From Fischerella muscicola PCC 7414 (GTDB taxonomy: Bacteria > Cyanobacteriota > Cyanobacteriia > Cyanobacteriales > Nostocaceae): 42,251 nucleotides of DNA. This document shows positions 33,927 to 42,251 of the stretch, in pieces. The stretch's first letter is position 1; each line of letters begins with the position of its first letter. The stretch spans positions 1-42,251 of the forward strand of contig NZ_AJLK01000126.1 in assembly GCF_000317205.1 (NCBI RefSeq), written 5' to 3'. Made by a program: the position numbers and the translations under genes. Below the pieces are notes generated by a model that did not search any database, was not told the origin of the DNA, and was given only the letters and a program-made list of their open reading frames with translations.

Positions 33927-36455
33927 TCACACCTCAGCGACAACTTGCTCTTGTTCTCTTTCCACAAACGCCTGGACGCGGGCGCGGTAACTCCTTAAGG
34001 TTTCATCCACCCAATCGCGATCATTACTATTGGCATACAAATGTACTAGTGGTTCACTCGCATCTGGTAATACTAATACCCAACTGTCATCATATTGCTG
34101 ACAAATTTTCACTCCATCAATTAATTCCAGGTTTTGGGCTGGATGGGTTTCGACCAAGTGACGCATTAATGCCCCTTTAGCTGTCCAAGGACAGCGGATA
34201 ACATGGGATTTGTGTATGACTCGTGGTAATTCTGATCGCACTGAAGCTAGCGATCGCTCTTGAATTGTTAGCATCTCAATTAATTTGGCAATGCAGAACA
34301 TAGCATCAAAACCCGGATGCAGTTGAGGGAAGATAAAGCCGGTGTCTGCACTACCTCCCAAAACGACATTTGCATTTTTGTAGCTTGCTTCCATCAAGGC
34401 CGTGGGATTAGCTTTCGTACGAATCACCCTACCATCGTGACGACGGGCTATTTGTTCTACCGCACTAGATGCATGTACTGGTACAACTACTGTGCCTCTG
34501 GGGCTAGAAGTTAACATCATGTCTACCATCAGTGCTGTTAACATTTCCCCACGAATAGGTATACCCGATTCATCAACTAGAATTAACTGTTCACCATTGG
34601 CTGAAACCTGGACGCCAAAGTTTGCCTTTAACGCTTCCACTACGTGACCGAGTTGTGTTAAGAGTGCTTCGCGGTTAGTAGCAGACATCGCAGTCTTATT
34701 CAAACTAGCATTCAATACTACTGCATCTGCCCCAAACTTATCTAACATTTGGGGTAACACCGCCCCAGATACAGCATAAACGTAGTCTATGACTACTTTT
34801 GCTCGACTGTTACGGAGTGTATCTATGTGTAATAGCTTCTCGAAGGCTGTGCAGTATTCGTCAGCTACTTGACTGGGATAAGCAACATCACCAATCTCAT
34901 GAATTAGCGATCGCCGCATATCTTCTTTAAAATAAGCCCCTTCTATTTTCTTTTCTTGAGCTTTGGAAATATTAATACCCTTGGCATCCATAAATTCAAT
35001 CAGGATGTAGTCTGGGCGATCCGGATGTACACGGACGTGGATACCACCAGCCACTCCCATTGTGGGTATGACTGTACGGGCGATGGGGATAGCAGTTGCG
35101 TCTAGGTTTTGAATATTAATACCTACAGACATCAAACCCGCAATGAGTGACCGTGTTACCATGCGGGAGATATTACGTTGATCACGGGAAACTGTGACTC
35201 GCGCACCAGGTTTTAAGGTGGAACCGTAAGCAGCACCTAATTTGACGGCGAATTCCGGGGTAATATCGATATTTGCTAATCCTTGTACACCCCGTTGCCC
35301 AAACAAGTTACGCTGAGCAGTATTTCCCCAAATCAGGTTGATATTTAAAATTGCTCCTGAATCAATTTTCTTACTCGGCCAAACTCTCACACCAGGACTA
35401 ATTTGAGCTTCTTCTCCTACCGTCGACAAAGAACCAACTACAGCAGCTTCCAAAACGTGAGCGCGACGATCTACACGAGTACCACGAGAAATTACACAAG
35501 CCGATAGCTGTGCTTCCTCACCGATGATGGCGCCATTCCAAACAATTGGGCGCTTGAGATTAGCATCTGCCCCAATAGTAACCTTGTCTCCAATTACAGT
35601 TCCTGGTTCTATGTGTACCCTGGCTCCGATACGACAATTATCGCCAATCACTACAGGGGCTTCTATTTTAGCTGTTGGATCTATGTAAGTATTTTGACCG
35701 ACCCATACACCCGGAGATTCTTCTTTATAGGGAAAATCAAGCTTTACTTTTCGCTCTAATGCATCATACTGAGCTTCACGATAGGCGTCTAAGTGACCAA
35801 CATCACACCAATAACCTTTGGCGATGTAACCATACATTGGCTCACCTTTTGCCAACAACAGAGGAAACAAATCTTTGGAAAAGTCTGATTCAGTATTGGC
35901 GGGTAGGTATTCCAAAACTTCTGGTTCTAAAATGTAAGCGCCGGTATTAACAGTATCGGAAAAAATTTCACTTGTAGAGGGTTTTTCTAAAAATCGGCAA
36001 ATGCGATCATTTTCATCGGTAATTACTACTCCAAATTCAATTGGATTCGGAACACGAGTCAAAATCAAAGTTGCTTTTGATTTCTTTTGTTTGTGAAATT
36101 CAATTGCTGCTGTTAAGTCAAAATCTGTGATGCTATCACCGCTAATTACTAAAAAAGTTTCATCAAGAAGTTCAGCAATATTTTTCACACACCCAGCAGT
36201 ACCCAAAGGCTGGTCTTCTTCCACAGAGTAAGTAATTTGTACACCAAAATCACTACCATCTTGAAAATAATCTCGCAAAGCATCAGGTAAATAATGCAGT
36301 GTGGCAACTATTTCTGTAATGTCATGCCGTTTGAGAAGATTAATAATATGTTCGGCAATTGGTCGATTTAAGATCGGCACCATCGGTTTAGGCAGGTCAC
36401 AAGTGAGTGGACGAAGCCGCGTTCCCGAACCCCCTGCCATCAGTACTGCTCTCAT
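33927..36455 (-). CDS. Nucleotidyltransferase / phosphomannomutase-like fusion
   Basis: 842 residues in three parts. 1-235 is a nucleotidyltransferase ([13 protein letters not shown] at 6-18, [10 protein letters not shown] at 104-113, FLEKP at 155-159), as in GDP-mannose or glucose-1-phosphate pyrophosphorylases. 250-370 is a left-handed beta-helix of hexapeptide repeats. 385-820 resembles phosphomannomutase ([14 protein letters not shown]). Odd: the phosphoserine loop (normally TASHNP) reads [10 protein letters not shown] (473-482), and the DGDGDR metal loop reads VDESG (627-631), so the mutase half is probably inactive. Such fusions are annotated mannose-1-phosphate guanylyltransferase; the true nucleotide and sugar are unknown. 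The gene stands alone; start ATG is preceded by AGGAGG. Confidence 0.9.
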   Translation of the reverse strand: MRAVLMAGGSGTRLRPLTCDLPKPMVPILNRPIAEHIINLLKRHDITEIVATLHYLPDALRDYFQDGSDFGVQITYSVEEDQPLGTAGCVKNIAELLDETFLVISGDSITDFDLTAAIEFHKQKKSKATLILTRVPNPIEFGVVITDENDRICRFLEKPSTSEIFSDTVNTGAYILEPEVLEYLPANTESDFSKDLFPLLLAKGEPMYGYIAKGYWCDVGHLDAYREAQYDALERKVKLDFPYKEESPGVWVGQNTYIDPTAKIEAPVVIGDNCRIGARVHIEPGTVIGDKVTIGADANLKRPIVWNGAIIGEEAQLSACVISRGTRVDRRAHVLEAAVVGSLSTVGEEAQISPGVRVWPSKKIDSGAILNINLIWGNTAQRNLFGQRGVQGLANIDITPEFAVKLGAAYGSTLKPGARVTVSRDQRNISRMVTRSLIAGLMSVGINIQNLDATAIPIARTVIPTMGVAGGIHVRVHPDRPDYILIEFMDAKGINISKAQEKKIEGAYFKEDMRRSLIHEIGDVAYPSQVADEYCTAFEKLLHIDTLRNSRAKVVIDYVYAVSGAVLPQMLDKFGADAVVLNASLNKTAMSATNREALLTQLGHVVEALKANFGVQVSANGEQLILVDESGIPIRGEMLTALMVDMMLTSSPRGTVVVPVHASSAVEQIARRHDGRVIRTKANPTALMEASYKNANVVLGGSADTGFIFPQLHPGFDAMFCIAKLIEMLTIQERSLASVRSELPRVIHKSHVIRCPWTAKGALMRHLVETHPAQNLELIDGVKICQQYDDSWVLVLPDASEPLVHLYANSNDRDWVDETLRSYRARVQAFVEREQEQVVAEV

Positions 36456-37041
36456 AAATCCTCCTTAAACTGTATGCACCACTTGCTGCGTCAAGACAAA
36501 TCAGATTCGTTTTGTCTGCTTTCTTAAGTGTCCTACGGATATCGAAGTTTGAGGAACTTCCAATAGATGCATCTAGCGAGACATAAGCACATCTACTCGT
36601 CACACTAGCTTGTTTGTTGATACAAAATCAAGGAGGGGGAAGGGGAAGTATGAAGGATGAAGGATGAAGGGTGAAGGATGAATTATAAATTATGAAGGAG
36701 GAAGAGAAAATTGGGGAATTTTTCGTTTTGACAATGATTTTTGAGTACTATGCCAGGAACTGCGTTCAGCAAAACACACAAATAATTTCCTTAGCCTATA
36801 CCTCACACCCTGATACCCATCCCATACACCTGATTTAAACCAAGATACAAATAGCTTACTGAACTGTAACTGGATACTAAGGGGGAAGCTAATTTAAACT
36901 GGAGTAATGAGAATTTATCTATCGACTCGAGTGTTTAACAACAGTGTTTAGTTATATTTGATTGATATAAATGATCAAATTCCGCGATCGCATGGAAATG
37001 CTGAACTCAAATTCTCTATTTTGATTTTGGAGCAAATTGCA
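36456..37041. other. Divergent spacer with GGATGAA repeats
   Basis: Five GGATGAA/GGGTGAA heptamers at 36648-36682 are the only structure. The remainder is ordinary AT-rich sequence that must hold the promoters of the divergent nucleotidyltransferase and 64-residue membrane-protein genes. An upstream TTG-initiated extension of the latter to 36958 looks untranslated. Confidence 0.5.
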
Positions 37042-37236
37042 ATGGGTGGATTAATTACTGTTGTATTGATAGTAACTTATGCAGGTTTTGCTTGGAAATT
37101 CTGGAGCGGATATAGGAGTACAAATTTCACTCGCAGTACAACTAATCGTCTGATATTTTCTTTATTGTGGCCAGTTTTGTTGATCACAAATAAGTCCTAT
37201 CGGCAAAACTTTAGAAAGGCACTCAAGGGCAGATAG
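37042..37236 (+). CDS. 64-residue membrane protein of unknown function
   Basis: Starts at ATG 37042, preceded by GGAG at a 9-base spacing; upstream codons to 36958 are possible but lack a start signal other than TTG. The sequence is MGGLITVVLIVTYAGFAW, then KFWSGYRSTNF, then LIFSLLWPVLLITNKSYR and ends NFRKALKGR. One certain membrane helix (2-20) and a second hydrophobic segment (about 38-50) are followed by a basic tail. I believe similar short proteins are conserved in cyanobacteria, but function is unknown. A terminator-like hairpin lies about 120 bases downstream. Confidence 0.7.
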   Translation: MGGLITVVLIVTYAGFAWKFWSGYRSTNFTRSTTNRLIFSLLWPVLLITNKSYRQNFRKALKGR

Positions 37237-37353
37237 ACAAGATTTTTTGCATGATTTTGATCATCACACAATTAGCAACTGCCTTAGTGATTAGAAATCG
37301 CGTCTATACAAACACGCGTCCGCCGACGCCGACTAACCCAAAATCAAGGATTT

Positions 37354-37373
37354 AAACCCACGGAGGTGGGTTT
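37354..37373 (+). terminator. Hairpin after the 64-residue gene
   Basis: AAACCCAC / GTGGGTTT with a GGAG loop followed by TTG. Probable intrinsic terminator, although the same motif is also a common dispersed repeat of cyanobacteria. Another small palindrome, GCGACT-TCT-AGTCGC, follows at 37387-37401. Confidence 0.5.
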
Positions 37374-37416
37374 TGTATGTGTAGCCGCGACTTCTAGTCG
37401 CCAGGTATAAGACAAT

Positions 37417-37508
37417 TACGGTTCAGTTAAGGATAATTGTAGGTTGGGTTTCGCAAAACCTCAACCCAACCTACGCGATATAAGGTTTTTAACTCTAACT
37501 GAACCGTA
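37417..37508. mobile_element. MITE-like nested inverted repeat
   Basis: Outer perfect 13-bp arms TACGGTTCAGTTA (37417-37429) and TAACTGAACCGTA (37496-37508) enclose inner perfect 12-bp arms GTAGGTTGGGTT (37439-37450) and AACCCAACCTAC (37463-37474). Total 92 bases, no coding capacity. It lies between convergent genes. I see no clear target-site duplication. Confidence 0.5.
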
Positions 37509-37571
37509 TTGAGGTGTAAGATTATTTGGGATGTTTGTAGTGATCTGGTTTCGCTCACTACAAACCCCTGA

Positions 37572-39491
37572 TTACAACTTTGTTCCGCACTCTGGACAGA
37601 AATTGTTACTGGGAAGGTTTTTCGCACCACAATTACTGCAATAAACAGGTTTGACATCAGCTTTTGGTGCTTGCTTAGGCAAACCGATCATTTGAGCGTT
37701 GCTCTTGCCAGGGGCTACCATTGGGTAACAGTTTTCGTCTTTGGTAACGTGAACATCAAGAATCACCGCACCGTCATGGGCTAACATTTGGGCGATAGCA
37801 TCTGTCAATTCTTCCTGGTTGTTAACTACCATGCCTTTGATGCCATAAGCTTTTGCTAGTAATTCAATATCTGGCATCCCCACTTCCATGTTGGAACAGG
37901 AGTAACGCTCACCGTGGAAAGCTTGTTGCCACTGGCGCACCATCCCCTGCCAACCGTTATTGATAATTACAGTCTTGACATTTATGCCATACTGTGCAAG
38001 AGTACCAAGTTCCTGTAAACACATCTGGAAGCTAGCATCACCACTAATACAGATGACTTCTTGATCCGGGAAAGCGACTTTAGCACCCATAGCTGCTGGC
38101 AAGCCAAAACCCATTGTTCCCAAACCGCCGCTAGAAATCCAACGCCGGGGCCCTGTTTTGAGAAATTGAGCTGCCCACATTTGATGTTGACCCACATCTG
38201 TGGTGTAAATCGCATGGGGTGCTTGACGAGCGATCTCTACAATCACTTCTTGTGGTGATATGCTATCAGCATGGTGCGGTACAACCAAAGGATACTCTTC
38301 TTTCCAGCGATTGATTAATCTCAACCATTCTTGGGTTTGGTTGGGTGTACTTTGGATACCCAGTTCTTCACATCGGCGTAAAATGTCTTGTAATACGTTC
38401 TTAACATCGCCAACGATGGGTACATCGGGAACACGATTTTTTCCGACTTCTGCCGGATCGATGTCGATATGAATTACCTTAGCGCGGGAAGCAAATTCAT
38501 CTAGTTTGCCAGTAACGCGGTCATCAAATCTGGCGCCTACACAGATGAGTAAATCACAATCGGTAACTGCAAAGTTAGCATAAGCAGTACCGTGCATTCC
38601 CAACATCGCCAAAGATAAGGGATGATGTTCATCAAAAGCACCCAAACCCATTAAAGTTGTGGTGACAGGGATTTGGAATAACTCAGCCAATTCTTGAATT
38701 TCGGCGTAGGCATCAGAAGCGATCGCGCCTCCACCAACATACAACAAAGGACGCCGACTTTCACGAATCAGTTGAATTGCCGCATGGATCTGACGTGGAT
38801 TTCCCTTGACTGTGGGGCGATATCCGGGTAACTTGACTGAACCCGGTTGTACAGGTATATAGTCAAACTCTTCAAATGCTACATCCTTGGGAACATCAAT
38901 CAAAACTGGCCCCGGTCGCCCGGTTGCGGCAATGTGGAACGCTTCAGCCACAATCCGCGCCATATCTTTGGGGTCGCGCACTACGTAAGAGTGCTTTACA
39001 ATTGGCAGTGTAATACCGTAAATATCAGTTTCTTGAAACGCATCTGTACCGATCGCATGGCGGGGTACTTGTCCCGTGACAATGACCATCGGGATCGAGT
39101 CCATATAAGCAGTAGCAATCCCAGTCACCAAGTTAGTCGCCCCTGGGCCTGATGTACCAAAGCACACCCCTACCTTACCTGTAGCGCGGGCGTAACCATC
39201 AGCTGCATGGGCTGCACCTTGTTCATGTCTAACTAGGATGTGCTTGATACCGTCACCACTAGCTTCTGCTTTGTATAGATCATCATAAATTGGTAGAATC
39301 GCACCACCAGGATAACCAAAAATATATTCGACGCCGTGGCGTTTTAGACTGTCAAGCAGTGCAAAACCACCAGATGCACGTCTGGGCGTTACGACTGGCA
39401 ATGGAGATACACTAGACTGGGCTTGATTCTCGGCTTGTGGAGCAATAATTTGGGGACGCGATTCTCCTACGGAGACACTTCGTGAACGCAC
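37572..39491 (-). CDS. ilvB: Acetolactate synthase large subunit with zinc ribbon
   Basis: 639 residues. The thiamine-diphosphate enzyme core runs from about 40 to 600: [15 protein letters not shown] (58-72), catalytic E90 in [17 protein letters not shown], and the cofactor motif [14 protein letters not shown]...NNGWQGM. It condenses two pyruvates, the first step of valine and leucine synthesis. Odd: the C-terminus carries CSNCGAKN...FCPECGTKL with C618, C621, C632 and C635, a zinc ribbon not found in enterobacterial IlvB. The start is GTG at 39489-39491, supported by AGGTGAGG 7 bases upstream; the first 15 residues resemble a translated dispersed repeat. No ilvN is adjacent in the window. 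Confidence 0.93.
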   Translation of the reverse strand: MRSRSVSVGESRPQIIAPQAENQAQSSVSPLPVVTPRRASGGFALLDSLKRHGVEYIFGYPGGAILPIYDDLYKAEASGDGIKHILVRHEQGAAHAADGYARATGKVGVCFGTSGPGATNLVTGIATAYMDSIPMVIVTGQVPRHAIGTDAFQETDIYGITLPIVKHSYVVRDPKDMARIVAEAFHIAATGRPGPVLIDVPKDVAFEEFDYIPVQPGSVKLPGYRPTVKGNPRQIHAAIQLIRESRRPLLYVGGGAIASDAYAEIQELAELFQIPVTTTLMGLGAFDEHHPLSLAMLGMHGTAYANFAVTDCDLLICVGARFDDRVTGKLDEFASRAKVIHIDIDPAEVGKNRVPDVPIVGDVKNVLQDILRRCEELGIQSTPNQTQEWLRLINRWKEEYPLVVPHHADSISPQEVIVEIARQAPHAIYTTDVGQHQMWAAQFLKTGPRRWISSGGLGTMGFGLPAAMGAKVAFPDQEVICISGDASFQMCLQELGTLAQYGINVKTVIINNGWQGMVRQWQQAFHGERYSCSNMEVGMPDIELLAKAYGIKGMVVNNQEELTDAIAQMLAHDGAVILDVHVTKDENCYPMVAPGKSNAQMIGLPKQAPKADVKPVYCSNCGAKNLPSNNFCPECGTKL

Positions 39492-39599
39492 AGTCGAACC
39501 TCACCTAATATAACTAAGATAATCCTGAATTTCTGTAGTTAAATTTTCATTTTAATTTAAAACTCTCATAGTTTATTGAGATTATCATTTATCCCTGAC

Positions 39600-39830
39600 A
39601 TTGAATTTGTCATTTGTCATTTGTCATTTGTCAAAAGTCAATGGTCAATGGTCAATTGTCATTGGTTAAGAGGGAACTCTTAACTCTTAACAGGGAATAG
39701 GGGATAGGGGATAGGAAATAGGTAATTTCTCCCTTGTCCTCCTTGTCCTCCAAGTCGTTCCCCGTGTCCCCCGTGTCCCCCTTGTCTCCCAAGTCGTCCC
39801 CCAAGTCGTCCCCCTTCCCCTTTCCCCTTC
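39600..39830. repeat. Repeat arrays upstream of ilvB
   Basis: ATTTGTC heptamers (39606-39634), TGGTCAA units (39640-39662), AGGGGAT units (39701-39717), then a C-rich array of TTGTCCTCC/GTGTCCCCC/AAGTCGTCC nonamers (39728-39830). They fill the gap between the MFS gene and the ilvB promoter region. Confidence 0.7.
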
Positions 39831-41092
39831 TATATCACGTCTTGCAAAACTTTACGGGTATTTTGCCACGCCCAAACACCAATAATAGCGACTATCACAC
39901 TCATCCCTACTAGCACGGTTCGCAAGCTTAAAGCATCAGTGATGGGGCCAGTAATTGCTAGGGGTGCAGAAAGAGCAATATTAATGGCATGATTTTGAAA
40001 CCCAAAGACTTTACCAAGCATTGAAGGTGGGGTTTGTTGTTGAATTAAAGTTTGCATTGGCACGCCAATCAAGGCTGCACCTATTCCCAAAACTGCACAA
40101 AGTATTAAGGCCAATGACAGTTTGTGGACAAAAGTGAACGTCCCTAAAACCACCGCCATCATTAAAAATCCGATTAAGGGTAAGGGCTTGTGATGAAATT
40201 TATCACCCCAATGACCCAAAATCGCTGCTCCTATTACCATCCCTACACCTGCTGCTGCTAAGAAAAAGCCAAATTGTTTCTCTTTTAAACCAAATTCTGC
40301 TGCTAATTGAATTGCCAAAACTACTAGGGCTGCAAATACGCAATACAAAGTCACTAGTTGCAACATGGCATTTAATACCAAGCGATTTGTCTTGAGATAG
40401 CGCAAGCCTTGTTTGAAGTCTGCCCAAGGGTGGATTGCTACTTCTTGATCGCCAATAGTTCTGTTGTCTTTAAAGTTAATTGGCTGCATCATTCCAGCAG
40501 AAGACAGGTATAATATCACCACTATTAGTTCTTGACCATAGTCGGGGCCGAGGGAACTTTTTGCCCAACTCAACATCGGTTCGCCGATCGCAAATCCCAC
40601 AATTAAAGCACCCATCATCGTGCTACTAAACAGGGCATTGGCTGCCATTAAATTTTCTCGCTTTACCAATAGCGGAATGACTGCCTGTTCTGCGGGTGCA
40701 AAAAATTGCGTCACAGTGGAGATTGCAAAAGTCAGTATTAGTAGAATCAAAAACTCTCGTGGCAAAAACGGTATTAACAGTGTCAATAGACCGCGTACTA
40801 CATCTGAACCAACCATAATCAGCTTTTTGGGAAAGCGGTCAACAAACACACCTCCAGCAGAACCAAACAGAATTGCTGGGACTGTAAATGCCACCATCAA
40901 AGCTGAGTACATAGAGTTTTCTGCTAAACCCGCAGGAGGCGGATAGTTTTCTAGTAGCGCAATCATTAAAACAAAGAAAACTTTATCCGCAAGCTGGGAC
41001 AATAACTGCCCAATCCACAGCAGCATAAAGCCACGGTTTCTCAGCAGGACGCCAAATCCTTTATTTACAGCAGCAGGTTCAGTTGGAAACAT
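39830..41092 (-). CDS. MFS transporter, substrate unknown
   Basis: 420 residues with about 12 hydrophobic segments. FVDRFPKKLIMVGSDVVRG (83-101) corresponds to the MFS loop 2-3 motif, and WGDKFHHKPL to its repeat in the second half. It resembles the MFS_3/enterobactin-exporter-like group (LplT, EntS), which exports or flips small lipophilic compounds; substrate cannot be predicted. The last codons run into the C-rich repeat array. No neighbouring gene suggests a pathway. Confidence 0.88.
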   Translation of the reverse strand: MFPTEPAAVNKGFGVLLRNRGFMLLWIGQLLSQLADKVFFVLMIALLENYPPPAGLAENSMYSALMVAFTVPAILFGSAGGVFVDRFPKKLIMVGSDVVRGLLTLLIPFLPREFLILLILTFAISTVTQFFAPAEQAVIPLLVKRENLMAANALFSSTMMGALIVGFAIGEPMLSWAKSSLGPDYGQELIVVILYLSSAGMMQPINFKDNRTIGDQEVAIHPWADFKQGLRYLKTNRLVLNAMLQLVTLYCVFAALVVLAIQLAAEFGLKEKQFGFFLAAAGVGMVIGAAILGHWGDKFHHKPLPLIGFLMMAVVLGTFTFVHKLSLALILCAVLGIGAALIGVPMQTLIQQQTPPSMLGKVFGFQNHAINIALSAPLAITGPITDALSLRTVLVGMSVIVAIIGVWAWQNTRKVLQDVI

Positions 41093-41407
41093 CAGTAGTT
41101 AGGGAATAGGGGATCGGGGATTAGGGATCGGGGATCGGGAATTGGGAATCGGAGAATTCAGGGTCTCCATGTTCGCCAGGGAGGAACCAGTGCGGTGGAC
41201 TCTTTCTCCGGGATAAAGGAGCCACTGCGCCCTTAGGGTTTCCTCTCGTTGTAGCACGTGGCATCACCTGGTGTTAGGAATCGGGAATTGAGAATTAGAT
41301 AAAAATCTATCCTAGCCCCCGTTCCCCGATCCCCGATCCCTGACCCCCTATTCCCCTGATTGACTGTCTTCAATTCTCACTCCTGATTAATACTTATCTT
41401 TTCCGGA
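41093..41407. repeat. Dispersed repeats between the last two genes
   Basis: GGGGATC/GGGATTA heptamers (41103-41150) and, on the other side, CCCGATC units (41322-41345) flank a GC-rich core (41160-41272) with CCAGTGCGGTGGACTC and GGAGCCACTGCGCCC. The core resembles repeats that are common in Nostocales genomes. No gene. Confidence 0.55.
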
Positions 41408-41980
41408 TTAATTTTCCTCATACTGCACCAATAGTCTATGCAAAAATTCCGCCGCAGTTAAACTTTGCTTAGATGGTGATTCCCCAATAGATGAGTCTAC
41501 CCACCAGCCCTGAACCTTTTGGGGCGATCGCCACATTTCTAAGTGATCAACTGCTGGATCTGCATAAAAATTATTTTCACCACTGCCCAGTATTTTAGAA
41601 CTCCAGTGAGTGAAGTAATTATGGCTCATTCTATGGATAGGAAAGTTTCCCCACAACGGTACTCCCCATCCGTCTATAGCAATAAAAGCTTTGACTTTGC
41701 CTCCTAGTAGTTGCCATGAAGATGCAGCTGCGATCGCTCCAACTACACCGGCACTAAAACAAACGAATATAACTGGCGATTCTAGCTTATCTCCTAAATG
41801 CTGATGTAAAAACTGTAAAATATGAAACCCAGATAATGAAGAAAAAACTTCTGCTGGATAAAGCAGTATATTTACTGATTTTTTAGATTGCACACTCTTA
41901 ATAACTGCTTCTTTCCAAGCCATGACAAATTTGTCAGTTAATTCTTGTTCATGTATTCCTGGGCAAATAATTATACTCAT
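41408..41980 (-). CDS. Alpha/beta-hydrolase-like protein
   Basis: 190 residues. The start MSIIICPGIHEQELT and the later VIFVCFSAGVVGAIAAA resemble the oxyanion strand and nucleophile elbow of alpha/beta hydrolases, with the candidate serine in CFSAG at residue 77; the first glycine of GxSxG is replaced by cysteine. A candidate acid/histidine pair is in ADPAVDHLEMW (about 140-150). No signal peptide. The small size suggests a cut-down fold. Function and substrate unknown. The region from 41981 to the end contains no recognisable gene. Confidence 0.65.
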   Translation of the reverse strand: MSIIICPGIHEQELTDKFVMAWKEAVIKSVQSKKSVNILLYPAEVFSSLSGFHILQFLHQHLGDKLESPVIFVCFSAGVVGAIAAASSWQLLGGKVKAFIAIDGWGVPLWGNFPIHRMSHNYFTHWSSKILGSGENNFYADPAVDHLEMWRSPQKVQGWWVDSSIGESPSKQSLTAAEFLHRLLVQYEEN

Positions 41981-42251
41981 ACGTATTTGGTTACAGCTTT
42001 CCTAATTATAATTATTTATGAATTTAATGTCGTAAATATCACATAATTACTTAAATACCAATAAGTAAAGGTTAAAGCACTTAGCCCTGATCATTAGCAA
42101 CATTTTTCTCCTAACACCCAAACCACCTCTATACCCCCTGTATTTCTTAAAAGGAATCCCATAGGCAGTTGTCAGTCGCTATAAATAGAACAAATAAGTC
42201 AAATCCTCTTCCCTTCTGCCCTATTTCTTGAAAGCACCCCTACTAAGTAGG

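Noticed and set aside
36958-37041. N-terminal extension of the 64-residue membrane protein from TTG
   Set aside because: ATG at 37042 has a Shine-Dalgarno and yields a compact membrane protein; the extension looks non-coding.
37427-37657. 76-codon minus-strand frame overlapping the end of ilvB
   Set aside because: It reads ilvB in the wrong frame and then runs through the inverted-repeat element.

Overview
The window looks like chromosomal DNA of a filamentous, probably heterocyst-forming cyanobacterium (Nostoc/Anabaena/Calothrix-like). I infer this from the many GCGATCGC (HIP1) octamers, the short 7- to 10-nt tandem repeats that fill most gaps between genes, the gene content (ferredoxin-type nirA, narB, cnaT, ntcB, pentapeptide repeats, a Mo-nitrogenase C-terminal-like protein) and NtcA-type promoters. 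I see no transposase, integrase, CRISPR array, tRNA or rRNA.

Layout. (a) 0.4-3.6 kb, minus strand: ffh, rpsP, a KH-domain RNA-binding protein and rpsU, the last with a structured leader and its own terminator. (b) 4.8-6.1 kb, plus strand: a membrane-anchored pentapeptide-repeat protein. (c) 6.2-22.3 kb: a nitrate-assimilation supercluster. On the minus strand the order is nirA-nrtA-nrtB-nrtC-nrtD-nrtP-narB (nitrite reductase, ABC nitrate/nitrite transporter, an additional MFS nitrate permease, nitrate reductase). On the plus strand, divergent from nirA, are a HEAT-repeat protein (nirB-like), ntcB (LysR activator) and cnaT. The nirA-nirB gap holds a textbook NtcA promoter (GTA-N8-TAC, 22 nt, TAN3T) with TGCA-type candidate NtcB sites just upstream, and ntcB has a second NtcA promoter of the same geometry. 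(d) 22.3-24.7 kb, minus strand: a metallo-beta-lactamase-fold protein without its metal-binding motif, panD, ppa and a 57-residue zinc-ribbon protein. (e) 25.4-31.9 kb, plus strand: a universal stress protein, a 34-residue ORF overlapping a LabA-like NYN protein, an OmpR-type response regulator with its histidine kinase, then a Mo-nitrogenase C-terminal-like protein, a cupin and a creatininase-family amidohydrolase. (f) 32-42 kb: malic enzyme with an ACT domain, a nucleotidyltransferase/phosphomannomutase-like fusion with degenerate mutase motifs, a 64-residue membrane protein, acetolactate synthase with a C-terminal zinc ribbon, an MFS transporter and an alpha/beta-hydrolase-like protein.

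How it works together. Under nitrogen limitation NtcA would activate the nirA operon and ntcB. NtcB (responding to nitrite/nitrate) and CnaT would reinforce nirA transcription, NrtABCD and/or NrtP would import nitrate, NarB would reduce it to nitrite and NirA would reduce that to ammonium with electrons from ferredoxin.

Most unusual points: narB and nirA each carry an in-frame insertion made from the same repeat family that occupies the gaps between genes; one NtcA box has a matching -10 hexamer at the same distance on both sides; several enzyme-like proteins (MBL fold, PMM domain, CnaT) lack the catalytic motifs of their families; and three small genes or candidate genes (rpsU, the 57-aa zinc ribbon, the 34-aa ORF) are easily missed by length-filtered annotation.
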